From Taiwanofungus camphoratus (lineage: Eukaryota; Basidiomycota; Agaricomycetes; Polyporales; Taiwanofungaceae): 64,000 bases of DNA. The notes beneath the pieces are model-generated. The model saw only the letters and a program-made list of their open reading frames with translations, searched no databases and had not been told where the DNA came from. Location: assembly GCA_003999685.1 (NCBI GenBank), contig CP021228.1, forward strand, positions 124,001 to 188,000, in the 5' to 3' direction. Of this stretch, positions 10,477 to 23,661 are shown in pieces. The position numbers and the translations under genes were made by a program. Within the stretch, counting starts at the first letter, position 1; each line of letters begins with the position of its first letter.

Positions 10477-12444
10477 TCAGACTGTACTGAGCGCCAACTG
10501 GGAGTTGCCCACAAGGGTCGCGATCTCCCCGAGATTGTGGACAATCTTCATGGGGCCCAAACCCTCATGTGGTAATGGGATCTGGTCCTTCCACCCCGTT
10601 CTGGCCCTGTCGACCCATATCGCACCAAGACCCGCTGCGCGTGCGCCGGTGACATCGAACGGGTTCCTAGACGGACACGGCCGAGTTAGCGTCGGCTGTC
10701 GCCACCAAAGAGCGCCTCGCGAGAGCCATTCTGCAAGACGCGACAGCAACGGGCTCTTCGCGGCGCTCGCTTTGGAGCCAAAACTGAGAGTCTCTGAGTG
10801 GAGTGGCTGGCTCCCGAGCACAACGTTACGTGTACAATGCAGGAGGTGGGTGCTCACCCGCTGACCAACCAGACGTCTGGCATACCAGAGGATGCTCTGG
10901 ACTCTGAAGCAAGTTTATTGACGTGGTGCCGAAGACCATGATAGATTTCCGGTGCTGGCTTGTACCGGCGCACGGATTCGGCGAGATACAGAGGGAGGGA
11001 GCTAAAGTTTTGAGGCAGCGAGGCCTTCAAAGCTGTGGACACCATCTGAAGATGGAAATACGGATAAGAGCACAGCATTGAGGAAATAAGGTCTGACGTA
11101 CTTCATGGGTCCCTGCAAGAAGAAAGCACGAACTAGCGTAAGTCATTGACGTGACAATTACACAAAATGCATTCTGCCATCCAGAATTGATGTTGCATCT
11201 ACGCAACATCACTGAGAGCACACAAAAAGCGACTGGAGAAGGCAAAAATGTGACATGGTCCGTTGAGCTCATGGCCGAGTATTGATGAACAGCCATCACG
11301 GCCGAAGTAGAGTCCCAAAACAGTCGGAAAGCCGCTACTTCACTAGCACCGCCTTTTTGATGCTGCAAGACAGGCACGTCTTCCAGGAAACGTTTTCTGC
11401 ACAAATAATGATGTAGGAGAGGGTGTGCGCGACCCTGAGATCCGGTCGCCCGTACAAACTTCAAGGTTTGTGACAATCGTGGCAAGTACCCTCATAGAAT
11501 ACTGCAGGAGTAGAAAATACAGACCGTTGCTGAAAATGACCAGCTCCAAGCCCGAGAGCCGAGCGAGCGCCACCAAAGCCGGGACAGAGTCATCGAAGCT
11601 ACGAAGCGAAGTCAGTGATGTGTTCACTGAGGTCACCACCAAGAATCCCAAGACTTTGGAAACTTTTTCCGCAGAGGTCGGTCACTTCGTCAGTAGCATC
11701 AGTAAACATAAGTTGACTTCCCATAGCGCGTCTTCGGTAGCCACTGGTCCCCAAGAAAGACACGGTTGACCGCTCGCGACGCGTACGGCTCTTACATGAT
11801 AAGACTGTGATATATATAATCCGGACATGACGGACACCGGGCGATCATGTCTGGAAGCGCTGAGCCCCTCAATCGCTCTACATTCAACAGAGACCAGCGG
11901 CCTTGGCTGACTGCTCTGCCAGGCCATACTTTTGATACCACGATTGAAAGGCTCACAAAAGCGGTGCGACACCATGACAAGCGGACTGCTCGCACTCACG
12001 GGAGAAGATGGCTGTACGCGTCCATAAGCGCGGCAATAGTCTTGTCGTCGAGCGTCAGTTCCAACTCCGCGGCCGCATGCTGGAGGCTCTTTTGTGTGAC
12101 GACATCGAAGGGCTCATACAGGCCTGAACATGTAGTTGGGAGATAAAAGACACCCCGAGCATTAATATACGCCCTGGTGAGCGCGCTGCTACCCACCCAT
12201 GGAATTCAGCCGCCATGTGTATCTGCGAAAGAGCACTCAGCTCGATGTTCTTATTGTAGGTCCGCGCGCGCTGTAGAGATTTGACGCACTCGAGTTGATA
12301 CTTCCTCCATGTTTGACTCAACTGAGCGGCTTTGTCCGCCGCAAGGCCGATGTGAGTCTGAATTCCCAAAGTGATGTTGTTCGTGTCCAGTAATGTGCCA
12401 TATATATCAAACGCAAGGACCAGAATCGCCGACTTGTTCGCCAT
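10477..12444 (-). CDS. HAD-superfamily, 2-haloacid dehalogenase-like hydrolase (type II)
   Basis: Seven exons on the minus strand: 12444-12290, 12222-12197, 12123-12000, 11598-11525, 11112-11102, 11045-10858 and 10666-10477. They give 255 residues, the usual length for the family. Motifs seen: nucleophile Asp13 in FDIYGTLLD, the YTWRLNSMGLYEPFDVVT segment, motif II Ser in ELVIFSNG, motif III Lys in RRYKPAPEIY, and motif IV in SGNPFDVTGARAAGL followed by IWVDR. Known type II members hydrolyse carbon-halogen bonds of 2-haloacids; many fungal members have unknown natural substrates, so the reaction here is inference. Probably cytosolic, as no targeting signal is seen. The 11-base exon is needed to restore SNGTHEMVSTAL. 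Introns 3 and 4 are about 400 bases, far above the window norm of 50-65. Confidence 0.9.
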
Positions 12445-15400
12445 GACACTGATTTAGCAAAATGAACAGAATTATTGAGATGTCAAACAGAGAGACTTCT
12501 GTGGTAAACCACCAACGATTTAGAACGAGGAGACGTGGTCATCATAGGTATGTATACTCCCCGGCAATTGGGAATGGCCCACAGAAAACTCTGCCTGCTG
12601 AGGGGGAGATGTATGTACTGGTTAGAGTAAGGAGTTGTCCAAGAATTAGCGCAGCGGCCATGATCTCATCGTATCTCAGATCTCGGCCTGCTCCGTCGTA
12701 TCTGCGCCCAAGGTTGCATCGCCATTCAGAGAATACAGTACACTGACTGTAAGAGTACGTATGGATATGTTCATAAATTCAATATGCAACAATGTCTCGT
12801 TTTCTATAACTCTCAGCAGTTCATTAATACACGAAATCGAGCATGTCTGTGGACCCTTGAACTGAAAGAACGAATCCTGGTTTACTAGCTTACCCAAGTA
12901 TCCGAAACCCTCTATATTGGGGCACATCTCACTGTAACATGACCGGCATTTTAGAAGCTATACCTTTAAGTACCTGTAACGCGAGCGGTCAATCAAACCT
13001 CTACGCCGGCTTGGCTATGTACATAAACATAGAAGGTTTCGGGGATGAAGGATGTCGTAAAGGCTGCACATGCACGCACATCTGCTGTCGGAGAATATCT
13101 CCCTTGCTCGCAAGTATCCGCACGTCCAAGGACCGACCTTCCCTCACGCTTTTGGGTTTGAGTTTGTCCAAAACCCTTTCCTAAGATGACCAGGAGATAG
13201 GACAGTCATGTGTTAGCTGCGTCTGGCCAAATTGCATCCGGCTGCGGCAGGTGCATAGAGGCTATATGGACCAGAACGTGACATCCACTCCTGGCCAGTT
13301 GTTCTTAAGACGAAGAAGCAATGAGTCTTGTCTCGATTTCATCCGGACTATATCAATGAGTTCGTTCTCCGCATCCGGGTTATTCACTCACGGAAGATAG
13401 CTTAGCCACGACGAGTCTTCCCCCAAGCCAGAGAAATGAATGCGATCCACAAGTACGGAAAAAGTCACCGATACAATTCAACGTACAGCATATTGCCTCC
13501 AGTTACATAGAACGTAGCTGAGGAATTATTGAGATGCTGATTTGCCGTTTGCAGACTAAGCAAAGCAAAGCACCAGAGAGACCATGTGAGCGGAACAGGA
13601 GATACACCAGGCAGTTATTCCGTCATTACGGTTTGATAGAAGCTTCGTCTATGCAATATGAGGTGTGTCGGGGTTCGTCTATTTGTAGGGCAGGGGGCAG
13701 GAGGTGATCATCGTGATCATGATACCGAACCATGAGAGAAAAGATATGGACGATACGGCCAGATTACAAGCTGAGAAAGCATGGAATGCACCCCATAGTT
13801 GGGTGCAGGAAAGAAGACAAGAACGTTGATTCTTCGACGCTGAGACACGAGAATAGCGCCCAAGTGAACGAGATCGCCGCCCGTGAAGAACTGTCGAGAA
13901 CGGCACTTCGAGACAGCTCCCTGATTTCCAACCTTGTTGTTTCACTGTCGTGGAGGCTCCGATATGCAACAATACAGCTTGATGATAGCCACTTGAACAC
14001 TGACGGTGCTTGTAGACAAACATGATGCACCAATATGCTGACCCTGTGACTTGGGGATACAATAAAATCTGACACATAAAAAGAGGTTCCCCTCGCGACC
14101 ACTCACCGTTAATTGCAGACCGAGCTGATCCCAAGTGAGTTTAGCGGGATTTGCAAATCCGCCAATTTCTAGTGTTCTCACTGCAGATCAACTGAAAAGA
14201 CGAAAGCGCTGAGCGGTGGCTGAGCCATGCGTACCGAATCAGATATGATATGACTAAGTGGGCCGCGGATAAGACATATCTCATTATAGGTTATATAAGC
14301 GGCGGGAACGGCAAGGGCAGTCGCAGGAAGTAATTGAAAGCCCTATGAGATTAGACCCACACGTAGAGTCCGTCTAAACAAATGATGCACGGGACTCACG
14401 GAAGGATGCTCATTTGCGAAAAGACGAGGCGATAGGATCGCAGAAGCTGCCCTCATACAATAGGTTCGACGTTGCTGAGTTGATACCTCGTCCTGCAGTC
14501 GCCCACACGACGTTTGCAGCGTCTGTGGGCAGATCTAACGCGCAATGTGCGCGGGGCAGACGGTGCATGTACGGCAATGCTGGCAAGCACGTGGGGGTCC
14601 ATATTCAACACCAGCAGCAATAGCAGCATGGAGACCGAGGGTCGTCGCGAATCCCCGCTCCGCGCCAGAACAAGGCGGAAAAGGCTTTGTGCATCCGTGG
14701 CGCACGTACGCAGCAATTGTGGGCGCACATTAGTCGAAGCTTCTCTTCATGATGTTGGACCGTGTAGAAGCCGTGCCAGCGGACGCATCAGAACATGACG
14801 AGAAACGCTGCCATGTCTCTGGGAAGAACTGGAAGGAGTTGGAAGATGATCCTGATATAGTGCAAAATGGGTCCTTGTGGGTCCAACATATCCCTCCATC
14901 CCTGGACATTGCACTCACCCATCGAGAACAGACTAGGTCTTGAGGATGTCAATCGCGATGGGACATACCTGCTGCTGTGTACAAGGACTGTCCTTAGTAA
15001 ATCTAGAGCAGCACAGAAAAATAATAGCATTAGTGCACGATTTCCACCCGGTAAGCTCAGGCAATCAGTGTACGCATGTGACAGTAAATTAGCGCTGTGT
15101 CAACGGACTCTAATAGCTTCTTCTCGCTTAAGTAAGTATGCGAGGCGAAAACACAAGACCGTATCGAGATTCAGTAAATGACCGTTTGCATAGCAGCTAC
15201 CCGCGAAAGTGCAGTCTCGAGCACACTGGCAGGTTACCGGCAGGAGACATACCGCAGAGACTGCGATGGCTCTAACAAGCGCTATCAATGGACTTGCGAA
15301 GTCTAGGGACTCTTATATGCAGTGTTTTGAGAACGCGTAGATTTGCATATGCCATGTTGTAAAGGGACTTGCCAGTTCCATACAATGCACTGTATAGCGT

Positions 15401-16071
15401 GACCGGGGAATGGCCGGGATATCCAAAAAGGGGATAAAATCCCACTGCTGTTGCATAAACGCTGTGCAGTACCGCATCCTTCACTACTACACTACGTCCA
15501 ACATTGGCTCTAGAGCATGCGCACCCGCGCTGCAACTTGGATACTTCTTCAATTTGAGCACTACATGAGCCAGCGACCGCGCACACGACCCGGGGAGGCA
15601 CGGGGGGACAGCCAGGACGTCAATTAAATTCTCGCTTAATCTCTCTACGCTGGTGGTATGCCGACAATACTGGCTCAGGCTGATCGCGCGAGATCCTCCA
15701 GCTCTCTGTCGCTACTTCTGATGAATTCCTCGAGATCGCCAAGTTGTCATCTTTTGTGAAAGTCCATATCAGGTCGCCCTTGTTGACCAGGCACTAGGCG
15801 CCTGGTATTGTGACTCAAACACGAAATACCCCTTCTTGTGGTTGTCACCTGCATCAGCCGAATGGCAAAAGATCCATCTCACCGCGCAAGAAGCTGTTCT
15901 ACGTCGGTCCGGCTGTGCTCTATGGTCCGATGACCGATATGGGCATTCTTGAGAAAGCATGCAATCCTCAAGGCAGACCAAGAGACGCCCGACGAGCGCT
16001 GTTGGACCCACAGTCCTAGGTGATTTAACCCATGAAACTGGCGCTTCAGAGGCAACTCGCCTCGGTTTGTG
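12445..16071. other. 3.6 kb stretch with no recognisable gene
   Basis: Many short overlapping frames occur on both strands, none longer than about 150 codons and none with a recognisable motif or consistent intron pattern. No terminal repeats or tRNA were seen. It may hold decayed genes, long non-coding RNAs, or unrecognised multi-exon genes. Confidence 0.35.
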
Positions 16072-18286
16072 ATGAGTCTAAGCAACCTCGACACCGTCCT
16101 CCACACCCTCTACGCGCAGCTACGCGGGTCCGCCGTTGGATTCGGCGACAGCCACTGTGCGGCCGTCTGTCTGCGGGCCGATAGCAAACGCTTCCGCGTA
16201 TATCCCGATCAATGTGGATCTACATTTAGGACCGCTATTACTGCGTTGAATCCCCGCGTCGCAATAAAGACAAGGACGTCTGCAATCCAGGCCGTCCTAG
16301 CAGACGCGTGAGCTTTCCGCTCCCGCAGCCTCTTTTGTTTTCTAAACATGTTGTCTCCATGATCAAGCGGTCCCCAAGCGTCAAATATTAAGGTCGATAA
16401 CTTCGCTCGGATTCCTGTTATCGACTCCTTCACCCTTTTACCTGACGCGAACAATACACAGTGCGCGGTCTTCGTAGTGAGTCCATTCATCCGCGCTACT
16501 AGTAGCATCATCCCTGCTGATACATCCTTCTACTTGCAGCGAAACGAAGCTGTGCTTGTCATCTGGTCGGATTCGGTTGATCACATCATCGCTGCATATC
16601 AGGACCTCGAGCATCGCTTGCGACATCTTGTCAAGCTATGTCTATGCGACTCGATGTCGAGGATTTTTCCACATCTTGCTTTGGGTAGTGCTTCGTTGGA
16701 AAGTTGCACTGATCCCACCAGCTGCTTATTCGGCAACGAGCTCCAAGACTTCACTTTTGATCCCGCCCTTCTCAGCCTCGAATGGCCCGGAGAAGCACAG
16801 CTACCCCCCTTGTCTGACCTTGGCGATCTTCAGAACATCGAAACGAGGAATGCTCTAGAAGACTTTTCCGCCGCAAATCCACTGAACGATTACAGTCCTG
16901 ACTCGTGGCCCTCTGTCATATCCAGCTATGCAGATGATGCCCCCATGCTTGGAGACCAAGTATGTTGACCCCCTTCCGACAAGTAGAAAGCTCTTACTTA
17001 ACCTCTGGTTGCTTGATTAGCCACAGTATCAATTCCCATTCGGTCGCGTCACAGAGTCGTCAAGCTTCTCGGAGATCAGTCCTCCATCGACCGTGTACAG
17101 CTTATCCTCAAGTACGAATTCGACCCCAATGACTATCTCCCCCTCGATGACTATATCGCCCTCAATGACTATATCACCTTCGATGACCATCTCTCCCTCG
17201 CTAACGGTTTCCCCCGCGCTGATTTCAGCTCCGCCATCTGAATTCTACACTCCGGAGTACGACAGTCCGGTCATCTACAGCGGATCTCTGCCTAAGAATA
17301 CTCACATCGACGGGGATCCTGCTCCCCAAGCCAGAGTGCTTCTAGAGCCCGGTACCTTGCAGACCAAGGTTGCTGAATCACCGACTGCCGAGCAGGTACC
17401 GCTTACTGACGTCGATGAGTCGAACGCTGCAGCTATTCCGCCCGTTGCTCCTCGCAAGCGTGGCCGTCCCAAAGGCTCTGGTCGCACTGCTTCCGCTTCT
17501 GCGAGTTCTTGTCTGCGCCCCCTTAAGCCAGCTCCGAGGCCGCTACCGATTGAAAGTCCTATTTGTTTTATATCGCGATCTCCGTCTATCAGTCTGCATC
17601 CACTACCCGGACGCAATGCGAGGAGTAACCGACGCTTGACAGTTCCAACACCGTACTTGTCAGAGATCTCAGGGACGTTTCCGACAGCTAATAGTTGGCT
17701 TAAGCCACTTTCAAATGCCAGTGCAGATCTGCTCGGTGCCAGTCCTCTTCCTTCATCACCGAATACTGGTGCTTCATTCGACGCACGGCCATTGTCGCCT
17801 CCACGAGCTGTCGGTCAGAAGTCGAAGAGGGATCTTGAAACGCACGACCACGACAGCGACGAGGGTGAGGATGAGATAGAGGACGACCCTGATGATGGCG
17901 AAGACGAGATCGACGTACTCACTGAGGATGAGGATGACGGTGATGACGAGTACATTAATAACATCGATGCTCGTCCCTCACCGGTCAAGCGCTTCAAGTC
18001 ATCCCCGGGTCTGCCACCTACTAGGCCCTCCAACCTGAAGAAGACCAAGGGGAGGAGACGAAAGGCCAAGTCCAAAGGTCCCGGCAGGAGGTTCACTTGC
18101 CCGCACTGCGGAGAGTCGATCACCCGCCGAACCGATCTCAGACGACATATGGAGAGCTCTGCATCGTGCCCGGGCGCAAATAAGGAGCCCAGGAACTGTC
18201 AGCACTGTCCCAAGACGTTCCTGCGGCTTGATGCTCTCAACCGACACAATCGTTCGGTGCATAGGGCTATCTACGGGGCGGCATGA
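16072..18286 (+). CDS. C2H2 zinc-finger / AT-hook regulator with a DUF7928-like N-terminus
   Basis: Four exons (16072-16307, 16368-16476, 16540-16959, 17021-18286) give 676 residues. The first 150 or so carry segments such as RVYPD, ALNPRVAIKTR, NFARIPVIDSF and VLVIWSDSVDHII. These match, from memory, the N-terminal domain found before glycosyltransferase-2/chitin-synthase-like proteins in Agaricomycetes (I believe DUF7928). Then come a six-residue tandem repeat (M-T-I-S-P-S, about residues 292-321), an AT-hook (KRGRPKGSGR, about 402), an acidic stretch (about 531-565), a basic stretch, and two zinc fingers near the C-terminus. The second finger is classical CQHC-x12-H-x4-H. The first has CPHC and a single His followed by Cys, so it is C2HC-like. 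A nuclear DNA-binding regulator is the likely role; target genes are unknown. Confidence 0.85.
17129..17218 (+). repeat. 18-base coding minisatellite in the zinc-finger gene
   Basis: Four near-identical 18-base units (17129-17200), each encoding M-T-I-S-P-S, followed by a fifth degenerate unit (L-T-V-S-P-A). Differences between units are mainly at third positions. Copy number could vary between strains without breaking the frame. Confidence 0.9.
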
Positions 18287-20059
18287 TCCAGTATTACATA
18301 AGGGTACGCCTGGCGCATACTCTGGGGATCCTTGTCCAACGTTTTCCCGCTCTGATACCACTTCAACATTGATATCCAATCATGCAGTCGTTTGCCCCTT
18401 GCATTTAAATTATTCTTCTCGCATCCTTTTTACATCGGCTGTAACTTTGTTTTTCCCTTCCCTGTGAATATTATGGGACACTTCGTATACCAGGGTGTAC
18501 TTGTAGGGTTACTTGGAATTTGCGTAATTCGGGCTTATGACGCTCCTCTGCTCTTGGACGACCTCCATTGAAACCTCGCTCCCAAGGACTCATACAGCTT
18601 GGGCTATCGCTTAGGAAAGATCCGTCCCGCAGGCTGTATCTGCAAGCTGACATGCTGTGCGAGAAATATTTCCAGAAGCGCTATTGGCCTCCCGGAAACG
18701 TGTCCAGAACTAAGGAATATATGACACATACCTGTCTCTGAACAGGTGTAGATCAATGGGCACGACACGATGTATCGGTCTTGATCCATACTTGTTATCG
18801 CCAACCAGATAAACGCTCATGCCCTCGCAATTAGCAGTGGGCTTGCGGCATTGCCGCGTAGGTATTGCGAACATTCAACCCTGGTAAAGCCCGCGACGCC
18901 TACATGAGGACGATCCCGCCATTCTGTAGCCTCGATCCGACGGGACGAGCGACACGACAGAGTAAGTCCTTATGCAGTGACGTCTCCATAGGAGGAGACT
19001 GGCGACGGAGGGAAAGTATGAATGAGAAGTGCAACGTATCACCGCGGACAGACGACAAGTATCGCGAAGACATCATGGAGAACACGAACAACCTAGAACT
19101 CGGGCGCGTGTACATGATGAAGGGCGATAGTACCTGGTACAAAAACATACGAGTAAACCGAAGAGACTTAGACTACCGTTCCGGGTATAGCGGGCAAGGC
19201 TAGGAGACATGAGGATACATGGATTGGGGAAGCTGCAGCGGTGTACCAAGTCGAAGGCCTAGATCACAAATGCAGCCCTTCATACTTCGTCGGGCAGAAG
19301 GTAAGAATTTCCGAGATATGGGAAGCACCAACGCGTCTAAGCAACCCATACCAAGACCTAGATCTTAGAAATCTAACGTTCAATAAAGTAAACTTGGGGC
19401 TTGATTAATTGATTGATGGAACCACGCTCACCGAACAGCATGAATACAATAACCTTCGTGAAACAGGATAGCAGAAAGGGATGACCTCTCACAATCAAGA
19501 GATTACAAAACATTTAGGGTTGTTCGCATTCCTGCGGCATCAGACATTGAATCATCAAACTCATTCTCTATCCATAAATTGACTGAGCGTGGTATATCCA
19601 CATGAACAGCTAGTCGTTCTGTCAAGTCGTAAGTGTGGTTCCGGAGCCCACTGGCAGCAAACCCAGTGGCAGTTTATGGGTTTCAGGACCTACCATTTCT
19701 GCTGCAGGACGACTCACGGCAGTCCTTCAAGTCTGGAACCCGATGGCCATCTTCACCTCCCGCAAGTGGATTTAAGCATTAAAAGCACACCAAAATAAAC
19801 GGTAGCAAGCCCAAGTCTACTTTGTTGCTGCACAGCACGCTTATGGCAGTAACAAGCCACAGAAAGGAGCCGGTGAAGACTAAGGTCTGCATGAAGGCAG
19901 ATTCAGGCGAAGGTTCAAAGACACCCCGGGCCCTCGGCGTTTGCCGCCTCGGACCTCTCAGCTCTGATCGTCAGCGCCGCGAGTTCGCCTTCCTGATTCA
20001 CGTTCTTTGCAGAGATTATTATGTGCCGTTGACTGTACGCTGGTCTTACTACGACAGTC
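18287..20059. other. Intergenic, no gene recognised
   Basis: Spans the 3' region of the zinc-finger gene and the promoter of the RBM18-like gene. A frame at about 18865-19203 (112 codons) is polar and matches nothing I know. No repeat or RNA gene was seen. Confidence 0.4.
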
Positions 20060-21267
20060 ATGACCTCCCCGGCACTAAATTCTCAATCACCAACCACCTC
20101 TGGCTCTTCTGAGCTGTTCGTTCCGGCATCTGCGTCTCCATCACCGACAGACAACCATCTATCTTACCCAGCACCGTCGACCTCAGAAGTGCCCTCTTCT
20201 CTGGCTGCGCAACCACGGCCGTTACTCAGAGAGCGTCTTTATGTTGGAAACCTTCATCCCAGCGTTGATGAGTGAGCTTTAATATACACATCGTTAGACA
20301 CTCCGTTAAGAACGCATGGCAGATACACGCTCCTCCAGGTGTTCACTAAGTTTGGGAAGGTTTCCAAGCTCGATTACCTCTTCCATAAGACCGGGCCGAT
20401 GAAGGGAAAGCCGCGTGGATACGCATTTGTCGAATATTCCGATCCAAATGTACGTGCTGTCATTCCAATTCGCAAGCTCTGTTCGCTGACCCCGGGTTTC
20501 TTCTCACATGATGTTTGAAAATGACTGTATCCACACAATCCGTTTCCGACACTATCAACGAACCCGGGGCTATAGCGAGCGGCTATTGGCTTGCTATGAG
20601 GTGTTGATCTATGCATGTCTGACCTTTCTGCTCGCAGGATGCAGATAAGGCATTAGCCATTGCCAACAATAAATTACTCCGTGGGCGCAAACTTGTCATC
20701 ACACATGCACATCAGGCACCGCTTGACTATGCTGGGCCGCATGGTTCGAGATTCCGAAGGGGCGTCAGTGAGGCTGGAAAGCCGACAACATTAAGCTTGT
20801 TGAAGAGCGCAGCGACTGGACGATCAGATGCGTGAGTGCCTTTTTGGTCCAAACCATTCTCCAGATTTGAGGGCTGTCTGACGTTGTTCGTCTTGATTTA
20901 AAGAACGGGTGCGAAGATAGCCAAGATGGAAGCGAAATTACGACAAATGGAGCAATCTGCATCTTCGTCTTCGACGGCGTCAACGGCCAGTATACACCCT
21001 TCTTTGCCATCCAAACCTGTTCAATCTGCCTTTGCGCCATCAGCACACTCTTCCACATCGTCGACATTCCATCGACAGCCATCGGGTCGTATGTCATCGC
21101 AGAAGAAGAACCAATTGCCATTGCCATCACTTCCTTTGACGAACCCTGCGAGACCCTCGGCGTCGACCTTGGCGTTGGCGCAGCTACCGGTGGCGTCTCC
21201 TCGCACGGAACCAAGCAAGAAGGCTTCATTAGCCGGTGTGCTGATCATGAAGAAGAAAGATAAATGA
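20060..21267 (+). CDS. RBM18-like RNA-binding protein (single RRM)
   Basis: Four exons (20060-20271, 20323-20449, 20638-20831, 20904-21267) give 298 residues in one frame. One RNA-recognition motif spans about residues 58-148: RNP2 is RLYVGNL, and RNP1 is the segment GKPRGYAFVEY. Upstream of RNP1 is VFTKFGKVSKLDYLFHKTGP, which is typical of the RBM18 family in spacing and sequence. After the RRM, the phrase HAHQAPLDYAGP also fits this family. The C-terminal third is Ser/Pro-rich and ends in a short basic tail (KKKDK). RBM18 proteins bind RNA, but their function is poorly defined. ATG 20060 is preceded by a frame that does not continue upstream, which supports it as the start. Confidence 0.88.
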
Positions 21268-21801
21268 CAATGACCATACGAATGAGCCGATGGAGAGGAG
21301 TGGAAGATCCCGTACTTGGTCTTTTTCCTTGTAACCAATCAAGTGTATTGGATCATATCAACGCTGTATGTCATGTGCGATTTTGTGTTTGCTAAGTCCC
21401 GAGTCCAGTCTTGGACTGAAACTGAGTATTGTGGTCTTCCTCGCTAGTATCTTGGTAATCGTGTGAATGCTATCTTATTCCGTTCTCAAATTGGGTATCT
21501 TATGTCACAGCTGCCCCATGACGATGTTCTAAAAACGTTCTGAGCACCAATTTGTGCCTTCACTTACAAACCTTTTCCGGCTCCTGGTTGATAGCCATCG
21601 CAGGCAAGCTACCCTACGTCCGAGGCCCTACATCGAATATTGGTACTGTCTCTGTTCGGGAAAGATGTTGTTACCTATTGCTCTTGCGTTTTCTCCACAC
21701 AACTTGTTGCTGGACTCGTGAAGCTTTTGCGCCTAATTGTTAGAGTAGCAACCATGTCGTAATAGCTTGGATCTACCAATTTGCTTACCGTTCCTCTTTA
21801 A
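21268..21801. other. 3' region of RBM18-like gene and upstream of tRNA
   Basis: No coding frame of interest. It holds the RBM18-like 3' untranslated region and the 5' flank of tRNA-Asp. Confidence 0.5.
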
Positions 21802-21885
21802 TCCCTGGTAGTATATCGGTTAGTACACGCGCCTGTCATTGATTACGGTGCGCGCGAAAGCGGGGTTCGACTCCCCGCCAGGGAG
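21802..21885 (+). tRNA. tRNA-Asp (anticodon GTC) with a 12-base intron
   Basis: The acceptor stem TCCCTGG pairs with CCAGGGA, followed by discriminator G. The D-arm is GTAT..GTAC. The anticodon stem CGCGC/GCGCG frames a CT-GTC-A loop with anticodon at 21835-21837. The T-arm is CGGGG-TTCGACT-CCCCG. A 12-base intron (21839-21850) sits one base 3' of the anticodon, the canonical nuclear tRNA intron position, and removing it gives a standard cloverleaf with a 4-base variable loop. A TTTT run begins 10 bases after the gene (21895), fitting RNA polymerase III termination. Confidence 0.96.
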
Positions 21886-23089
<1,204 letters not shown>

Positions 23090-23661
23090 TTTACTGGAGG
23101 TCTTGCTGAAGTTATCGCTAGGCTTGGACAGACGCTGCAGAGTTTCTTGCCGAGTGATGCCGAAAGCAGCTGTACAGTTTTACGGCAATGTCCGAAACAC
23201 TTGACGTCACTGAGACTAGTTGCTTAGAGTTCTAGTTGCTTCAAATCAGGCAGAACGAACTCTCCCCCGTTCTGCAACTCGGTGTGAAATCAAGAGATAT
23301 GCTTCAGAATATAAGTCAACGTCCCGCCTTGTACTTTACGCATTGTCATCCACGTCACAGCCGTTCCGCCATTTGACAAGGGCTCCGAGAACATCTGCAC
23401 ATTACGAGTTGCGGTTGTTATCCAGGTCCCGACAACATCTACTTCTACCGGGCATTCGCCTTAGTGAAATCACTTATCGGCGCTGCTGCATGTTGAAATC
23501 CTTCGTATTCTTTGATACAACGCATTCGGACTCTGATGACTTTAACTATGTTCTACAGAAGATGTGATACAAGCACAGACAACTACATTTCCGTTGGTCG
23601 CAAGTTTCATAGCCCCCCTACTAGACTTCTGCAGACACACGTTCTACAAGTTCGCAGCGAG
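23090..23661. other. Upstream of uL14 and downstream of catalase
   Basis: Should contain the uL14 promoter and the catalase 3' region. The short open frames here have no recognisable content. Confidence 0.5.
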
